64,000 nucleotides of DNA from Anabaena lutea FACHB-196 (GCF_014698305.1 NZ_JACJST010000021.1:45374-109373), one strand, 5' to 3'. Shown: positions 33,428-44,212, counted from the first letter of the stretch. Numbers and translations are program-made. The notes: a model not told the origin generated them from the letters alone.

Positions 33428-36085
33428 ATGCCAGGAAACGACCGGGAAAAAATACGCCACTTATTGGTCGTCCAAGACATGGAAGGACAGCGAACAATCC
33501 CTCTGCTAGAGACTACCTACTCTCTGGGACGGGATGCCAGAAACGCTATTGTTCTCAATTCTCGGTCTGTATCGAGGCAGCACGCAATTCTATTGCGGGT
33601 TCTGATTCCTGACACTGAACAATATGGTTTTCGGATAGTGGATGGTAACTTTAAAGGTAAAAGAAGTACGAATGGCTTATTTATTAATGGCACTAAATGT
33701 TTTTCTCATAACCTCCAAAATGGAGACTTGATCGCTTTTGGCAGTTCGCACGCTCAAGCTCAATACTATGCTATTTCCAATCTGTCAGAGGAAGCATTTA
33801 GAGAATCTTATACAGCATCAGACCTGTCTCTTTTTCTGTCGGATCAAGGAAATCCCGCTAATCCTTTTGAAACAATTATCTCTGATCCCAGTGTTGAAGG
33901 AGCTAATGATGCTGCCTTAACTCGCCTTGCCTCTTTTCCAGAACTGATTCCCAATCCCATTATCGAAATGGATTTAGCGGGAACGGTGACATATTTTAAT
34001 CCAGCGGCAGCAAATAAGTTTCCTAGAATCAGAGAAATCGGCCAAAACCACCCTATTTTGGCACAGTTGCTCAGTGCAGTGAAAAATCAAACAGGCAATT
34101 CTTTTGTGCGAGAGGTGGAAGTGAGCGGAGAGATTTTTGAACAATCCGTTCATTATTTACCAGAAAGCGATTTAATTAGAACTTTTATTATTAGAGAAAT
34201 TACTGAACAAAAGCAAGCTGAAGCAGAATTAAGGCAACGCGATCGCTTGCTTCAAGCAGTGGCTGAAGCCGCCAATTACTTATTGGCAGAAATGAACTAT
34301 GAAATAGCCATAGAAAAAGCACTCGCTACTTTTGGGGAAGCCGCTAATGGCGATCGCGTTTACCTCTTCCAAAACCATTCCCATTCAGTTACAGGAGAAA
34401 TCGCAGTAAGTCTGCAATTTGAATGGATAAAATCTGGTCTGAAACCATCTCACCATCATTGGCAAAATCAATCTTATCAAACTTCTGGGTTGGGACGCTG
34501 GTATACTACCCTCTCTGGGGGACAGCCCATTAGTGGACTCATCCAAGAATTTCCCACCACAGAAAAAGAACTCCTGAGTCGAGACAACATTCAGTCTCTC
34601 CTACTTGTACCCTTGCGATTAGAAGAAGATTTTTGGGGCTACCTGGGGTTAGCAGATTGTACCTCCCCACGGCGTTGGTCAAGGCATGAAGAATCTAGTC
34701 TCTTGACTATGGCCGCTATCATTAGTGGCGCTCGTCAGCGTCAACAAGTAGAAGAAAAGATTCGCTATCAAGCCCTTCATGATCTGCTCACTGGGTTGCC
34801 CAATCGTTTACAGTTTAACGATCTACTGGACAAAGCTATACAAACAGCTGTTCAGACCCCAGACAGTTTAGCTGTCATGTTCTTGGATTTAGATCGCTTC
34901 AAGATGATCAATGATACCTTGGGACACACCCTGGGAGACGAATTATTACAAAGCGTAGCTCAAAGATTGAGAGATTCCCTCAGGCCAGGAGACACCATTG
35001 CCCGTTGGGGAGGTGATGAATTTACTATCCTGCTGCCCCAAATTCGGGATATAGATGAAGTAACCCAGGTAGCACTAAGAATTTTACAAGCCTTAGAAAA
35101 TGCTTTTTATCTGCAAGAACATGAACTTTATATCAGTTCCAGCATTGGCATTGCCCTGCTAAATGAACATAGTCCTGATGCTGAAACCCTGATCCAGCAC
35201 GCGGATACGGCTTTATATTACGCCAAAGACAAAGGCAGAAATAATTACAAATTCTACAAAGTATCTTTAAATTCCAAAGCTCCCGAACTTCTGAGTTTGG
35301 AAAAGAGTCTGCGCCATGCTTTAGAACGAGACGAATTCCTATTATACTACCAGCCGCGAGTCAACATCATTTCTGGAGAAATTACTGGCATGGAGGCTCT
35401 GTTGCGCTGGCATCATCCTGACATGGGAATAGTTGCCCCCAATGTCTTCATTCCCTTAGCTGAAGCTAGTGGATTAATTATCCCTTTGGGCGAATGGGTA
35501 CTCCAGAAAGCTTGTACTCAAAATAAAGTTTGGCAAGATGCGGGTTTTCCACCCATAACGATTGCAGTTAATCTTTCTCCCAAGCAATTCCGCCAACCTA
35601 AGTTAGTGGAAAAAGTCGCCGAGATTTTAGAAGCCACTGGACTTGAAGCGCAATTTTTAGAGTTAGAGATTACAGAAACAACGGCGATTGAGGATCTCAA
35701 TTTTGCCAGAACTGTACTGAAAAATTTGGAGCAAATGGGCTTACTCCTGTCTATTGATGATTTTGGTACGGGTCATTCGGCTCTTTCCCGCTTACAGGCG
35801 TTACCACTTCACAATCTGAAAATCGATAGATCATTCATCAAAGAATTAACCATAGATAATACAAATAACAAAGTAGCCCATATCATCACGGCGATAGTTG
35901 CTTTGGGACGCAGTTTGGGTTTAAGACTAATTGCTGAAGGAGTAGAAAAACCAGAGGAACTAGAATTTTTAAAGTCAATTAACTGCGATGATGTGCAAGG
36001 ATATTTTTTCTATCGACCACTCTCTGTGCAACAAGCTACAGAAGTTATTACCAGTAAATGGAACATCTCACAAGGCTTGAGGTAG
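33428..36085 (+). CDS. FHA-PAS-GAF-GGDEF-EAL cyclic-di-GMP signalling protein
   Basis: 885 aa. The N-terminal FHA domain has SLGRDARNAIVLNSRSVSRQHAILL and GKRSTNGLFINGTK (phosphothreonine-binding Arg, Ser-x-x-His and Asn). A PAS domain follows (about 165-260), then GAF (about 270-430). In GGDEF (about 445-605), RPGDTIARWGGDEF has both the active site and an intact RxxD inhibitory site. EAL (about 620-880) retains MEALLRW, EITETTAIED, DDFGTG, KIDRSFI and AEGVE, so both cyclase and phosphodiesterase look competent. GGAAGAGG precedes the ATG. The FHA module suggests coupling to a Ser/Thr kinase such as the CHASE2 kinase nearby. Confidence 0.93.
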   Translation: MPGNDREKIRHLLVVQDMEGQRTIPLLETTYSLGRDARNAIVLNSRSVSRQHAILLRVLIPDTEQYGFRIVDGNFKGKRSTNGLFINGTKCFSHNLQNGDLIAFGSSHAQAQYYAISNLSEEAFRESYTASDLSLFLSDQGNPANPFETIISDPSVEGANDAALTRLASFPELIPNPIIEMDLAGTVTYFNPAAANKFPRIREIGQNHPILAQLLSAVKNQTGNSFVREVEVSGEIFEQSVHYLPESDLIRTFIIREITEQKQAEAELRQRDRLLQAVAEAANYLLAEMNYEIAIEKALATFGEAANGDRVYLFQNHSHSVTGEIAVSLQFEWIKSGLKPSHHHWQNQSYQTSGLGRWYTTLSGGQPISGLIQEFPTTEKELLSRDNIQSLLLVPLRLEEDFWGYLGLADCTSPRRWSRHEESSLLTMAAIISGARQRQQVEEKIRYQALHDLLTGLPNRLQFNDLLDKAIQTAVQTPDSLAVMFLDLDRFKMINDTLGHTLGDELLQSVAQRLRDSLRPGDTIARWGGDEFTILLPQIRDIDEVTQVALRILQALENAFYLQEHELYISSSIGIALLNEHSPDAETLIQHADTALYYAKDKGRNNYKFYKVSLNSKAPELLSLEKSLRHALERDEFLLYYQPRVNIISGEITGMEALLRWHHPDMGIVAPNVFIPLAEASGLIIPLGEWVLQKACTQNKVWQDAGFPPITIAVNLSPKQFRQPKLVEKVAEILEATGLEAQFLELEITETTAIEDLNFARTVLKNLEQMGLLLSIDDFGTGHSALSRLQALPLHNLKIDRSFIKELTIDNTNNKVAHIITAIVALGRSLGLRLIAEGVEKPEELEFLKSINCDDVQGYFFYRPLSVQQATEVITSKWNISQGLR

Positions 36086-36170
36086 AAAATTTGTGATTGT
36101 GGCGTACATCCACTATCATGCCAGCTGTTTAACCTATAAATATAGTTATTTCCATACAGAGGATGAAAAG

Positions 36171-36461
36171 ATGAGGGTTTGGCTTGCCTGTTTTTTTGTA
36201 TTATTCGCCTTGGCGGAATTCTTTGACTGGGTGAAAGCATTATCTTTGCCTTTACCTATCTATATTTTAGGAGGAGCATTTTTAGCTGTTGCTTCTAATT
36301 ACGATAAAATTGTTGGTTCTCAGCTAGAAAGTGTCAAGGGCGAAATATCAACCGAACTACCCCCTGAACTACTTAAGTTAGAGGCATCCACTCAATCAAC
36401 TCCAATCGACTTGTCCATGCTCACTCCTGTGGTAGAGGTTCAAAAATCTCAACACGAATAA
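36171..36461 (+). CDS. Small hypothetical membrane protein
   Basis: About 96 aa from ATG 36171 (GAGGATGAAAAG upstream); a longer frame from 36093 has no better signal. Two hydrophobic stretches (LACFFVLFALAEFFDWV and LPIYILGGAFLAVASNY) are followed by a soluble tail rich in Glu, Ser and Pro. Not recognised. It lies 85 bp after the c-di-GMP protein, possibly cotranscribed. Confidence 0.6.
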   Translation: MRVWLACFFVLFALAEFFDWVKALSLPLPIYILGGAFLAVASNYDKIVGSQLESVKGEISTELPPELLKLEASTQSTPIDLSMLTPVVEVQKSQHE

Positions 36462-36499
36462 ATTGCCGCATACAACTTACGCAAAACTACAAGGCTGTC

Positions 36500-36521
36500 G
36501 GGGTAATTCATGAATTGCCCC
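36500..36521. repeat. Palindrome GGGGTAATTCATGAATTGCC
   Basis: Near-perfect 22-bp palindrome centred on TTCATGAA, ending CCCC, with one mismatch pair. It is an interspersed Nostoc-type palindrome, and could also terminate the upstream unit, though no U-run follows. Confidence 0.5.
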
Positions 36522-36654
36522 TACGTAAATAAAGCGCAGCCTCACATAGAATTAGTATTACAGGATTTTTCATTTTAATAGACTACAAAAACGAAACCTA
36601 ATAGACATCTCCAATAGATAAAGGAGAAAGTCAGTAGGCAAAAGGTCTATTTAT

Positions 36655-38955
36655 TTGCAAATCGCTGTAGATTTCAGTTGTGCAACATCTACCACATCAG
36701 GCTACCGCAGCATTACCGTGATTAATGGACTTTTAGCAAAATTCCGTGCAGTTATCATTAAAGATCAAGGTTCCCGGCTCACTTTTACTATCCATAATTG
36801 CTTGTCAATCATTCTCCTGAGTAGTCTGGGAGTGACTGCTTTAGTCTGGGGAATGCGTGAACTGAAATGGTTACAAGCTGGAGAGTTAAGCATTTATGAC
36901 CAGATGTTGCGATCGCGTCATATCTCCCCAAAATCCCGTCCTGAAGAACCTCTTGATCGGCGAATTCTATTAGTTACAATTACTCAGGATGATCTGATAC
37001 AGGAGAAATGGCCATTGTCAGATCAAACTATCAACAATTTATTAGCAAAACTAGAATCTTATCAACCCAGTGTTATTGGTTTAAATATTTACCTACCAAA
37101 TCAAAAAAACTTAGCAACTCATCTACAACATCAAGATAACATCATTATTACTTGCTTGTTAAGCAATACTGGTAGAACAGAAGTTACACCACCCAGCAAT
37201 TTTCCTATGGAAAATATTGGATTTGATGATATTGTCACTGACAATTCTACTGATCAAATTCTGCGCCGGAGTTTATTATTTACCGATGTTACACATACAG
37301 ATAATAAATGTCAAACACGATTTTCTTTTGCAGCTTTATTAGCTATTACTTATTTGCAAAAACAAGGTATCGAATATGATTTTACTGAAAATGGAGAATT
37401 TAAAATAGGTCAAACTTTATTTCCCCGTCTAGACTCTAATGCGGGCAATTATCAGCAAACAGATGCCTATGGCTATCAAATCCTGTTAAATTACCGTCAC
37501 CCAAATTACCTCGCCCAACAAGTCACCTTGACGCAGGTTCTCAAGGGTCAAGTAAACCCTAATTGGATTAAGGATCGTCTGGTCATTATTGGTACTACAG
37601 CAAGTTCTGTACATTCTGGTTTCTATACACCCTATAGCGCTTTATCAGACCAGTCTCCAAGAATGCCTCGTGTTTTTATTCATGCACAAGTAGCAAGTCA
37701 AATTCTGAGTACAGTCCTAGATGGACGACCTCTCATGTCCTATTGGCCTGACTGGGCTGAATTTTTGTGGATTTGGGGTTGTTCGTTGGTAGGTGGTGCT
37801 TTAGCATGGCAATGGCGACATCCTTTGCTGTTACTAGTGGTGGAAGGTTTTGTGTTATTGGGTTTAGTGGGAATCGCTGCTGGTTTTTATCTGCAAGCGA
37901 TATGGATACCACTATTTTCACCTGCCTTGGCTTTAGTAATAAATATTTTTGCTGTCATGGGTTATATTACTTACCGAACTCAGCAAGAAAATCAAGCGAT
38001 TATTCTGCAAGTTGAAAAACAACAAGAAGCGATCGCACAATTAAGCCTACTATTTGATCAAACAACATTTGTTCCATCTCTAGGCTCTCAACTAAATTGG
38101 TCATCTGAAATCTCCACAGTTAATACTGGTGGGTTTGTTTTAGGTGGACGTTACAAAATTTCCAAAATCCTTGGTGCTGGTGGATTTGGTCGCACTTATT
38201 TAGCAGCAGATACACAACGACCTGGTAATCCTATCTGTGTAGTTAAACAGTTAATGCCAGCCCGTAATGATACAAAATTTTTGCAAATTGCCCGGAGATT
38301 ATTTAATACTGAAGCGGAAATTTTAGAAGTTTTAGGCAAACATCGTCAGATTCCTGAACTATTTGCTTATTTTGAAGATAATCAAGAATTTTACTTGGTG
38401 CAAGAATATATTACTGGTCATACTTTAAATGCAGAATTACCACCAGAACAAGGGGTAAAGAGTGAAGCATTTGTGATTGCGATGCTCAAAGAAATTTTAG
38501 AAATTTTAGTATTTATACATCAACGCCGTGTAATTCATCGAGATATTAAACCAACTAATATTATTAGATGTACTGAAGATAATCGACTGGTATTAATAGA
38601 CTTTGGTGCAGTCAAATTGATTCAACCACGTCAAGCGGAAGAAACAGAATTAGCCACAGTAGCTATTGGGACGCGGGGTTATTCTCCCCCAGAACAGTTC
38701 GCAGGACATCCACGTTTATGTAGTGATATTTATGCTTTAGGCATGATTGGGATTCAAGCTATCACTGGTATACCACCGCAGGAACTTCAGCCAAATCCAG
38801 ACACTGGTAATATTATGTGGCAGTCAACAGTGACAGTCAGTACTGAACTAGCCACAATTTTAGATAAGATGGTTTGTTATCATTTTAGCGATCGCTATCA
38901 ATCCGCTACAGCTGTTCTTCAAGATTTGAAATCATTGATAATTCGTAATTCGTAA
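36655..38955 (+). CDS. CHASE2-domain serine/threonine protein kinase
   Basis: 766 aa membrane sensor kinase. One helix (about 52-70) is followed by an extracytoplasmic CHASE2 sensor (about 75-365, ending DRLVIIGTTASSVHSGFYTPYS). Three helices follow (about 370-440), then a cytoplasmic kinase (about 500-765): glycine loop GAGGFGRTYLA, VVKQL Lys, catalytic HRDIKPTNI and DFGAVK, activation loop GTRGYSPPEQF. All key kinase residues are present. It opens at TTG 36655 with AAGG about 9 nt upstream; a later start is possible. It could phosphorylate targets read by the nearby FHA protein. Confidence 0.9.
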   Translation: MQIAVDFSCATSTTSGYRSITVINGLLAKFRAVIIKDQGSRLTFTIHNCLSIILLSSLGVTALVWGMRELKWLQAGELSIYDQMLRSRHISPKSRPEEPLDRRILLVTITQDDLIQEKWPLSDQTINNLLAKLESYQPSVIGLNIYLPNQKNLATHLQHQDNIIITCLLSNTGRTEVTPPSNFPMENIGFDDIVTDNSTDQILRRSLLFTDVTHTDNKCQTRFSFAALLAITYLQKQGIEYDFTENGEFKIGQTLFPRLDSNAGNYQQTDAYGYQILLNYRHPNYLAQQVTLTQVLKGQVNPNWIKDRLVIIGTTASSVHSGFYTPYSALSDQSPRMPRVFIHAQVASQILSTVLDGRPLMSYWPDWAEFLWIWGCSLVGGALAWQWRHPLLLLVVEGFVLLGLVGIAAGFYLQAIWIPLFSPALALVINIFAVMGYITYRTQQENQAIILQVEKQQEAIAQLSLLFDQTTFVPSLGSQLNWSSEISTVNTGGFVLGGRYKISKILGAGGFGRTYLAADTQRPGNPICVVKQLMPARNDTKFLQIARRLFNTEAEILEVLGKHRQIPELFAYFEDNQEFYLVQEYITGHTLNAELPPEQGVKSEAFVIAMLKEILEILVFIHQRRVIHRDIKPTNIIRCTEDNRLVLIDFGAVKLIQPRQAEETELATVAIGTRGYSPPEQFAGHPRLCSDIYALGMIGIQAITGIPPQELQPNPDTGNIMWQSTVTVSTELATILDKMVCYHFSDRYQSATAVLQDLKSLIIRNS

Positions 38956-39531
38956 TTCGTAATTCTTTATTTTCCCTGTGTCCCCGCGCTCACAAGGGTA
39001 GGTATTTTACATTGTCGTGAGGGCAAGACTTGGGGGACAAGGAAGGACAGTGGACAAGGGAGGAAACACGTACAAAATCATATTCTCTTAGTAACAAAAA
39101 GACCATTGTGCGGAGAAAATCTTCCTTGTCTACTTTCCCTCCTTGTCTTCCTAGTCCTGCCTTAACAGATAATATTAAAAACCTACCCTTGTCAGGTGTC
39201 CCCGCGTCCCCAGTGATGTAATTTTTGATATTTAATTATGTAAATAATGCATAACTAAATAATTAGTTGTGCAATTAGCAGCTATAATCAGGATTATTTT
39301 TTTGTTAAAGTTTCCCAAAAAATTAAAGTTGAGTAACTTTCAAGACAGAAATAGTATCAAAATCTACGGAAACTACTTAAGTAAAGTCAAAGAAGAGGCA
39401 AGGAAAGGGAGAGTCGGTGGAGAAATACCGATAGGGCTTGATACCCTTCGCTACGCTCTACGGCAAAGGGGAAGAGTAACATTCCTCCTGCTTCTTCTGG
39501 TCAAGTAATTGGTGCATAGGAACAAAAACAA
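38956..39531. other. Intergenic region upstream of amt
   Basis: Begins with AATTCGT heptamers (38938-38962), then GGGGACAAGG-type low-complexity sequence. The last 300 bp are AT-rich and presumably hold the amt promoter. No GTA-N8-TAC NtcA site was found by eye. Two short plus-strand frames here are repeat-derived. Confidence 0.5.
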
Positions 39532-40920
39532 GTGCTGAAGAAATTTTTCATAGTTGGGGTTTTTACCCTATTTCTAATGTTCGGGGTGCTAACTGGCAAT
39601 GCTTTTGCTCAAGAATCTGCCACTCCGCCCGCTCCTGATACTGGAGATACAGCATTTATGCTGATTTCGTCAGCACTAGTATTGCTGATGACACCGGGAT
39701 TGGCTTTCTTTTATGGTGGATTTGTGCGATCGCGCAATATCCTCAACACCTTAATGATGAGTTTCGTGTTGATGGCGATTGTGGGAGTAACCTGGATTCT
39801 CTGGGGTTATAGCCTATCTTTTGCCCCTGGTTTGCCCTTCATCGGTGGCTTACAGTGGTTAGGGTTAAATGGTGTTGGTTTAGAAACCACAGGTTATCTG
39901 GAAGGTTCAGTCCCTGAGGAAGTTGTTTCCTATGCGGGAACAATACCTCATCAAGCCTTCATGATCTATCAAGCCATGTTTGCAATTATCACCCCAGCTT
40001 TAATTTCTGGGGCGATCGCAGAACGGATGAGTTTCCGCGCCTATTGTCTATTTGTGCTATTGTGGTCAACCTTTATCTACACACCCTTAGCACACATGGT
40101 CTGGGCTAAAGGGGGATTTTTAGGATTATATGGCGGTTTAGGCGCTCTGGACTTTGCCGGTGGGACAGTCGTACATATCAGTTCTGGAGTTTCTGCACTG
40201 GTAGCAGCCATCGTCCTCGGACCCAGGAAAAACCACCCAGATCGTCTGAGTCCTCCCCACAACGTCCCCTTTATTTTGTTGGGTGCTGGCTTACTTTGGT
40301 TTGGTTGGTTCGGCTTTAATGCTGGTAGCGCTTTATCTGCTGGTGGTGTGGCTACAGTAGCCTTTGTTGCTACCAATACATCCGCAGCGGCTGGTGCTTT
40401 AATGTGGCTGATTCTAGAAGCCAGTTTACGTGGCAAACCCACCGCCGTTGGTGCAGCCACCGGTGCCGTAGCTGGTTTAGTTGGTATTACCCCAGCCGCA
40501 GGATTTGTCACCCCTTTATCAGCAATTTTAATTGGTTTCCTTACCGCCGTCGTCTGCTTCTATGCGGTAAGTTTCAAGCATAAGCTCAATGTTGATGATG
40601 CCTTAGATACCTTTCCTGTACATGGTGTGGGTGGAACATTAGGGGCAATTTTAACCGCCATTTTTGCCACCACCGAAGTCAACTCCGGCGGTAAAAATGG
40701 GGTATTGCGTGGTAATTTCGGGGAATTATTCGTAGAACTAGGAGCGATCGCCATAGCTTATATAATTGCTGCGGTTGGTACTTGGGTAATTCTGAAAATT
40801 ATCGCCGCTACCATCGGCCTGCGAGTGAAAGAAGAAATGGAAAACCAAGGACTAGATATCAACGAACACGGAGAAGAAGGTTATAACTCCGAGTTTGGCG
40901 ATCGCATTAATGTTTCTTAG
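39532..40920 (+). CDS. amt: Ammonium transporter
   Basis: 462 aa. GTG start with an N-terminal signal sequence (FIVGVFTLFLMFGVLTGNAFAQE), then 11 helices of the Amt/MEP/Rh fold. DTAFMLISSALVLLMTPGLAFFYGGFVRSRN is the family N-terminal signature, DFAGGTVVHISSGVSALVAA carries the first pore His, and VHGVGGTLGAILTAIF the second. Imports ammonium across the plasma membrane, usually controlled by NtcA/PII in cyanobacteria. Confidence 0.96.
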   Translation: MLKKFFIVGVFTLFLMFGVLTGNAFAQESATPPAPDTGDTAFMLISSALVLLMTPGLAFFYGGFVRSRNILNTLMMSFVLMAIVGVTWILWGYSLSFAPGLPFIGGLQWLGLNGVGLETTGYLEGSVPEEVVSYAGTIPHQAFMIYQAMFAIITPALISGAIAERMSFRAYCLFVLLWSTFIYTPLAHMVWAKGGFLGLYGGLGALDFAGGTVVHISSGVSALVAAIVLGPRKNHPDRLSPPHNVPFILLGAGLLWFGWFGFNAGSALSAGGVATVAFVATNTSAAAGALMWLILEASLRGKPTAVGAATGAVAGLVGITPAAGFVTPLSAILIGFLTAVVCFYAVSFKHKLNVDDALDTFPVHGVGGTLGAILTAIFATTEVNSGGKNGVLRGNFGELFVELGAIAIAYIIAAVGTWVILKIIAATIGLRVKEEMENQGLDINEHGEEGYNSEFGDRINVS

Positions 40921-40958
40921 TCATTAGACATCTGGTGAAAACTATCAAACCTTTGCAG

Positions 40959-41327
40959 TTAGGATTTTCTTGGGGAGCGATCGCCTCTCGAAATCCTAAA
41001 TACGAAGGTTTGATAAGGCTTAAACCCAATGGATTCATAAGTATGGCGAGCCACATTGTTCCCATTGATCACCATGATTCCTGCGAAGGTATGCTGCTGC
41101 GATTGACCTTTCTCTAGCAATGCCCTGAGTAATGCTTTGCCAAAGCCCCGCCCCCGCGCCTCTGGCAAAACGGCAACATTTTCAATAATCCAGGAAGCTT
41201 GGGGTGTGAGGAAAAAGGGTTGCAAATCGCCTCCCCAAAGTTCCATATAGCGATTATGAAAGGCTGTTGTAGTTTTTGGAGACCACTTCAACTCCTGCGC
41301 GATCGCCTCTAGACGAGACAGGCGCAA
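40959..41327 (-). CDS. GNAT acetyltransferase, 5' end unclear
   Basis: Conserved core IIENVAVLPEARGRGFGKALLRALLEKG is the acetyl-CoA loop (R-G-R-G-F-G), and NVARHTYESIGFKPYQTF is the C-terminal part. The frame stays open about 24 codons upstream of TTG 41327 (reading ...NNSPEYQSILVLRYSEDYCPLR) to a TAA near 41401, with no ATG or GTG. The natural start may have been lost. It is convergent with amt. Probably a decaying gene. Confidence 0.6.
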   Translation of the reverse strand: MRLSRLEAIAQELKWSPKTTTAFHNRYMELWGGDLQPFFLTPQASWIIENVAVLPEARGRGFGKALLRALLEKGQSQQHTFAGIMVINGNNVARHTYESIGFKPYQTFVFRISRGDRSPRKS

Positions 41328-41649
41328 CGGGCAGTAGTCCTCTGAATAGCGAAGAACCAGAATTGATTGATATTCAGGGGAATTATTGGTCTGCGTGACT
41401 TAAGCTACTCTAAATATCTTCACTAAACGAATTAAATGTTATGTAAATATGCGCTCTGATACAAGCTTTTCCCTTTGCCAAGTTACGACTTTAAGGCACA
41501 AAACTCCCATCAGTATATTGTCCCAACCTATCGGGCAACTGCCATAAATCAAAATTGCTAAAGTTTGTTAGCCTGATGTACATTTAACTTACTCGCCATC
41601 AGACTGACGACAAAAGTCATTTTGATTTTTTTATTTTTTATTTTTAGTC

Positions 41650-42516
41650 GTGTCCACTCCTGTAAAAACATTTCCTGTCTGGGGATTTTTCTTACTGATC
41701 ACCAATGGCATCCTGATGTTGTCCGTCATCCTGCTGATTTGGCGACAGCAGAAATTGACCACTGCGTTTGCAACCACAACTTCCCCAACACCAGTCAACC
41801 TCAACAGTACAACCCAATCTGCACCAGAATTAGGCCCCCGACATAAACTCAATTATCGGCAATGGTTAGATATCCTCAAACAAGAAGCAAAGGTAGCTGA
41901 GTCTAAACCTTCTCAGCATTTGACCATACTGGCTGGGGATTCTCTGAGTTTGTGGTTTCCACCTAAGTTATTACCCGAAGACAGAACTTGGCTAAATCAG
42001 GGCATATCCGGTGAAACTAGTGATGGACTATTGAAAAGATTAGATTTATTTGACCGCACTCAGCCAGAGACTATTTTAGTCATGATTGGTATTAATGACC
42101 TGATTCGAGGAGTAGGGGATGAGGAAATTTTAGCCAATCAGCGACGAATTATCCGTTATCTGCGAAGGAGACACCCCCAATCACAAATCTTTGTGCAGTC
42201 GATTTTACCTCACGGGGGAGAGGAAGCAACTTGGGAAGGAAGGGAGAAATTGCTGGCTATTCCCAATAGTCGCATCCGTCAGTTGAATGAAGAACTACAA
42301 AAAATAGCAAATAGACAAAATGTCAAATATCTCGATTTACATCCTTTATTCACCAATAAGCAAGGTAATCTCAACCAAGAATTGACTACCGACGGCTTAC
42401 ATCTCAATCCTCAAGGCTATCTAGTCTGGCGGACTGCATTGCAGATTTATAACAACAAGCAATTAGCACCCCAGCCGCAAGAAAGTCAGTTAAGAAATAG
42501 TCGAGAGAGGATTTAA
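41650..42516 (+). CDS. SGNH/GDSL hydrolase, membrane anchored
   Basis: 288 aa with a GTG start. One N-terminal helix (FFLLITNGILMLSVILLIW) is followed by a periplasmic SGNH domain. ILAGDSLSLWF has the nucleophile Ser (block I GDS), LNQGISGETSDGLL block II Gly, MIGINDLIRG block III Asn, and TDGLHLNPQGY block V Asp-x-x-His. It is a likely esterase or acyl hydrolase on cell-wall, polysaccharide or lipid substrates. Confidence 0.88.
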   Translation: MSTPVKTFPVWGFFLLITNGILMLSVILLIWRQQKLTTAFATTTSPTPVNLNSTTQSAPELGPRHKLNYRQWLDILKQEAKVAESKPSQHLTILAGDSLSLWFPPKLLPEDRTWLNQGISGETSDGLLKRLDLFDRTQPETILVMIGINDLIRGVGDEEILANQRRIIRYLRRRHPQSQIFVQSILPHGGEEATWEGREKLLAIPNSRIRQLNEELQKIANRQNVKYLDLHPLFTNKQGNLNQELTTDGLHLNPQGYLVWRTALQIYNNKQLAPQPQESQLRNSRERI

Positions 42517-42700
42517 TATCGTGTCCGCTTGAATATTTATCATTATGGCTGACGCGGAAGGGGACACGGGGACGCGGAGATGCGGAGATGCAAAGACAGG
42601 GGGAGACGGAGAGTTGTTTTAACTGATAACTGATTTACCCTTCTAAATCGACCCTTCGCGCGAGAAAATAAGAAAAAGTAATTTTAGTGGCAAAACCTAA

Positions 42701-43909
42701 ATGGATACCAAAGCTTTTAAACGTAGCCTCCAACATTCAGAAAATTACAATCGCAAAGGGTTTGGTCATCAAGCAGAAGTCGCCACCCAGTTACAGTCTG
42801 AGTATCAAAGCAACTTGATTCAGCAAATACGCGATCGCAACTACACTCTCCAAAGAGGTGATGTCACCATCCGACTAGCGCAAGCTTTTGGCTTTTGTTG
42901 GGGTGTAGAACGTGCAGTCGCCATGGCCTATGAAACTCGTCAACACTTCCCCACAGAACGCATTTGGATTACCAATGAAATTATTCACAATCCTTCTGTG
43001 AATCAGCGAATGCAGGAAATGGAAGTACAATTTATCCCTGTAGAAGCCAATATAAAGGATTTTTCTGTTGTTGATATAGGTGATGTGGTCATCTTACCCG
43101 CCTTTGGTGCCAGCGTTCAAGAAATGCAGATTTTGCATGATAAAGGCTGCAAAATAGTTGACACTACTTGTCCTTGGGTTTCCAAAGTTTGGAATACAGT
43201 TGAAAAGCACAAAAAAGGCGAATACACTTCCATTATTCACGGTAAATATAAGCACGAGGAAACCGTCGCCACTAGTTCCTTTGCAGGGAAATATCTGATT
43301 GTGCTGAATTTACAAGAAGCAGAATATGTGACTAACTATATTCTCAATGGTGGCAACCGTGAGGAATTTTTAGCGAAATTTGCTAAAGCTTGTTCCCCTG
43401 GATTTGATCCTGATCAAGATTTAGAACGGGTGGGTATCGCTAATCAAACTACTATGCTCAAAGGTGACACCGAAAAAATTGGTAAGCTGTTTGAGCGGAC
43501 TATGATGCAAAAATATAGTCCCACCGAATTAAACCAGCATTTTCAAAGTTTCAATACCATCTGTGACGCAACTCAAGAACGTCAAGATGCTATGTTGGAA
43601 TTAGTAGAACAAAATCTCGATTTAATGGTAGTAATTGGTGGGTTTAATTCATCAAATACCACTCAATTGCAACAAATTGCTTTTGACTGGAATATTCCTT
43701 CCTATCACATTGATAGTGTTGCGCGGATTAAATCAGTTGATGCCATCGAACATCGTCAATTAACAGGAGAATTGGTGATCACCGAAAACTGGTTACCAAA
43801 AGGAGAAATAGTTGTGGGCATAACTTCTGGTGCTTCAACACCCGATAAAGTCGTAGAAGATATCATTGAGAAAATTTTCGCTCTCAAAGGTACAGCAGCT
43901 TTAGTTTAA
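42701..43909 (+). CDS. ispH: 4-hydroxy-3-methylbut-2-enyl diphosphate reductase
   Basis: 402 aa, the long cyanobacterial/plastid form. [20 protein letters not shown] holds the first cluster Cys, [12 protein letters not shown] the second, and [14 protein letters not shown] the third; [10 protein letters not shown] and [17 protein letters not shown] bind substrate. It catalyses the last step of the MEP isoprenoid pathway, giving IPP and DMAPP, using a [4Fe-4S] cluster reduced by ferredoxin. Confidence 0.97.
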   Translation: MDTKAFKRSLQHSENYNRKGFGHQAEVATQLQSEYQSNLIQQIRDRNYTLQRGDVTIRLAQAFGFCWGVERAVAMAYETRQHFPTERIWITNEIIHNPSVNQRMQEMEVQFIPVEANIKDFSVVDIGDVVILPAFGASVQEMQILHDKGCKIVDTTCPWVSKVWNTVEKHKKGEYTSIIHGKYKHEETVATSSFAGKYLIVLNLQEAEYVTNYILNGGNREEFLAKFAKACSPGFDPDQDLERVGIANQTTMLKGDTEKIGKLFERTMMQKYSPTELNQHFQSFNTICDATQERQDAMLELVEQNLDLMVVIGGFNSSNTTQLQQIAFDWNIPSYHIDSVARIKSVDAIEHRQLTGELVITENWLPKGEIVVGITSGASTPDKVVEDIIEKIFALKGTAALV

Positions 43910-43964
43910 TCAGTTTAAGTCTGCCGATTTAGTTTTTCTATTCCCTTGATTTGGCAAAAATAAA

Positions 43965-43985
43965 GGACGGGATAAATACCCGTCC
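43965..43985 (-). terminator. GGACGGG/CCCGTCC hairpin
   Basis: Perfect 7-bp stem, 7-nt loop. On the minus strand it is followed by TTTATTTTT, so it would work as a terminator for leftward transcripts. On the plus strand no U-run follows, so it is not a clear ispH terminator. Confidence 0.5.
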
Positions 43986-44212
43986 GCACTAATAGCTTGA
44001 AAGTGGTAATACACCTTGGAATACGGAACAAAAATAACACACATAAAATTCAATAGGTTGTCAGGATTGCAAATGAAATCAACAATAATAACGTCGATTT
44101 AGCTCGTAATAATTGTTTTTATTCATGATCAATCCTTACCATTTTGATTACGGTAACACAGATATTTTCTCATTTTCTGCCAAAGTGCCAAATTCCAAAA
44201 AACAAACAAAAA

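Noticed and set aside
39232..39531. NtcA binding site upstream of amt
   Set aside because: No GTA-N8-TAC with a properly placed -10 box was found; the nearest words fail in the second half-site.
40077..40511. 144-codon ORF antisense to amt
   Set aside because: Ala/Pro-rich shadow of a GC-biased membrane-protein gene in the opposite frame.
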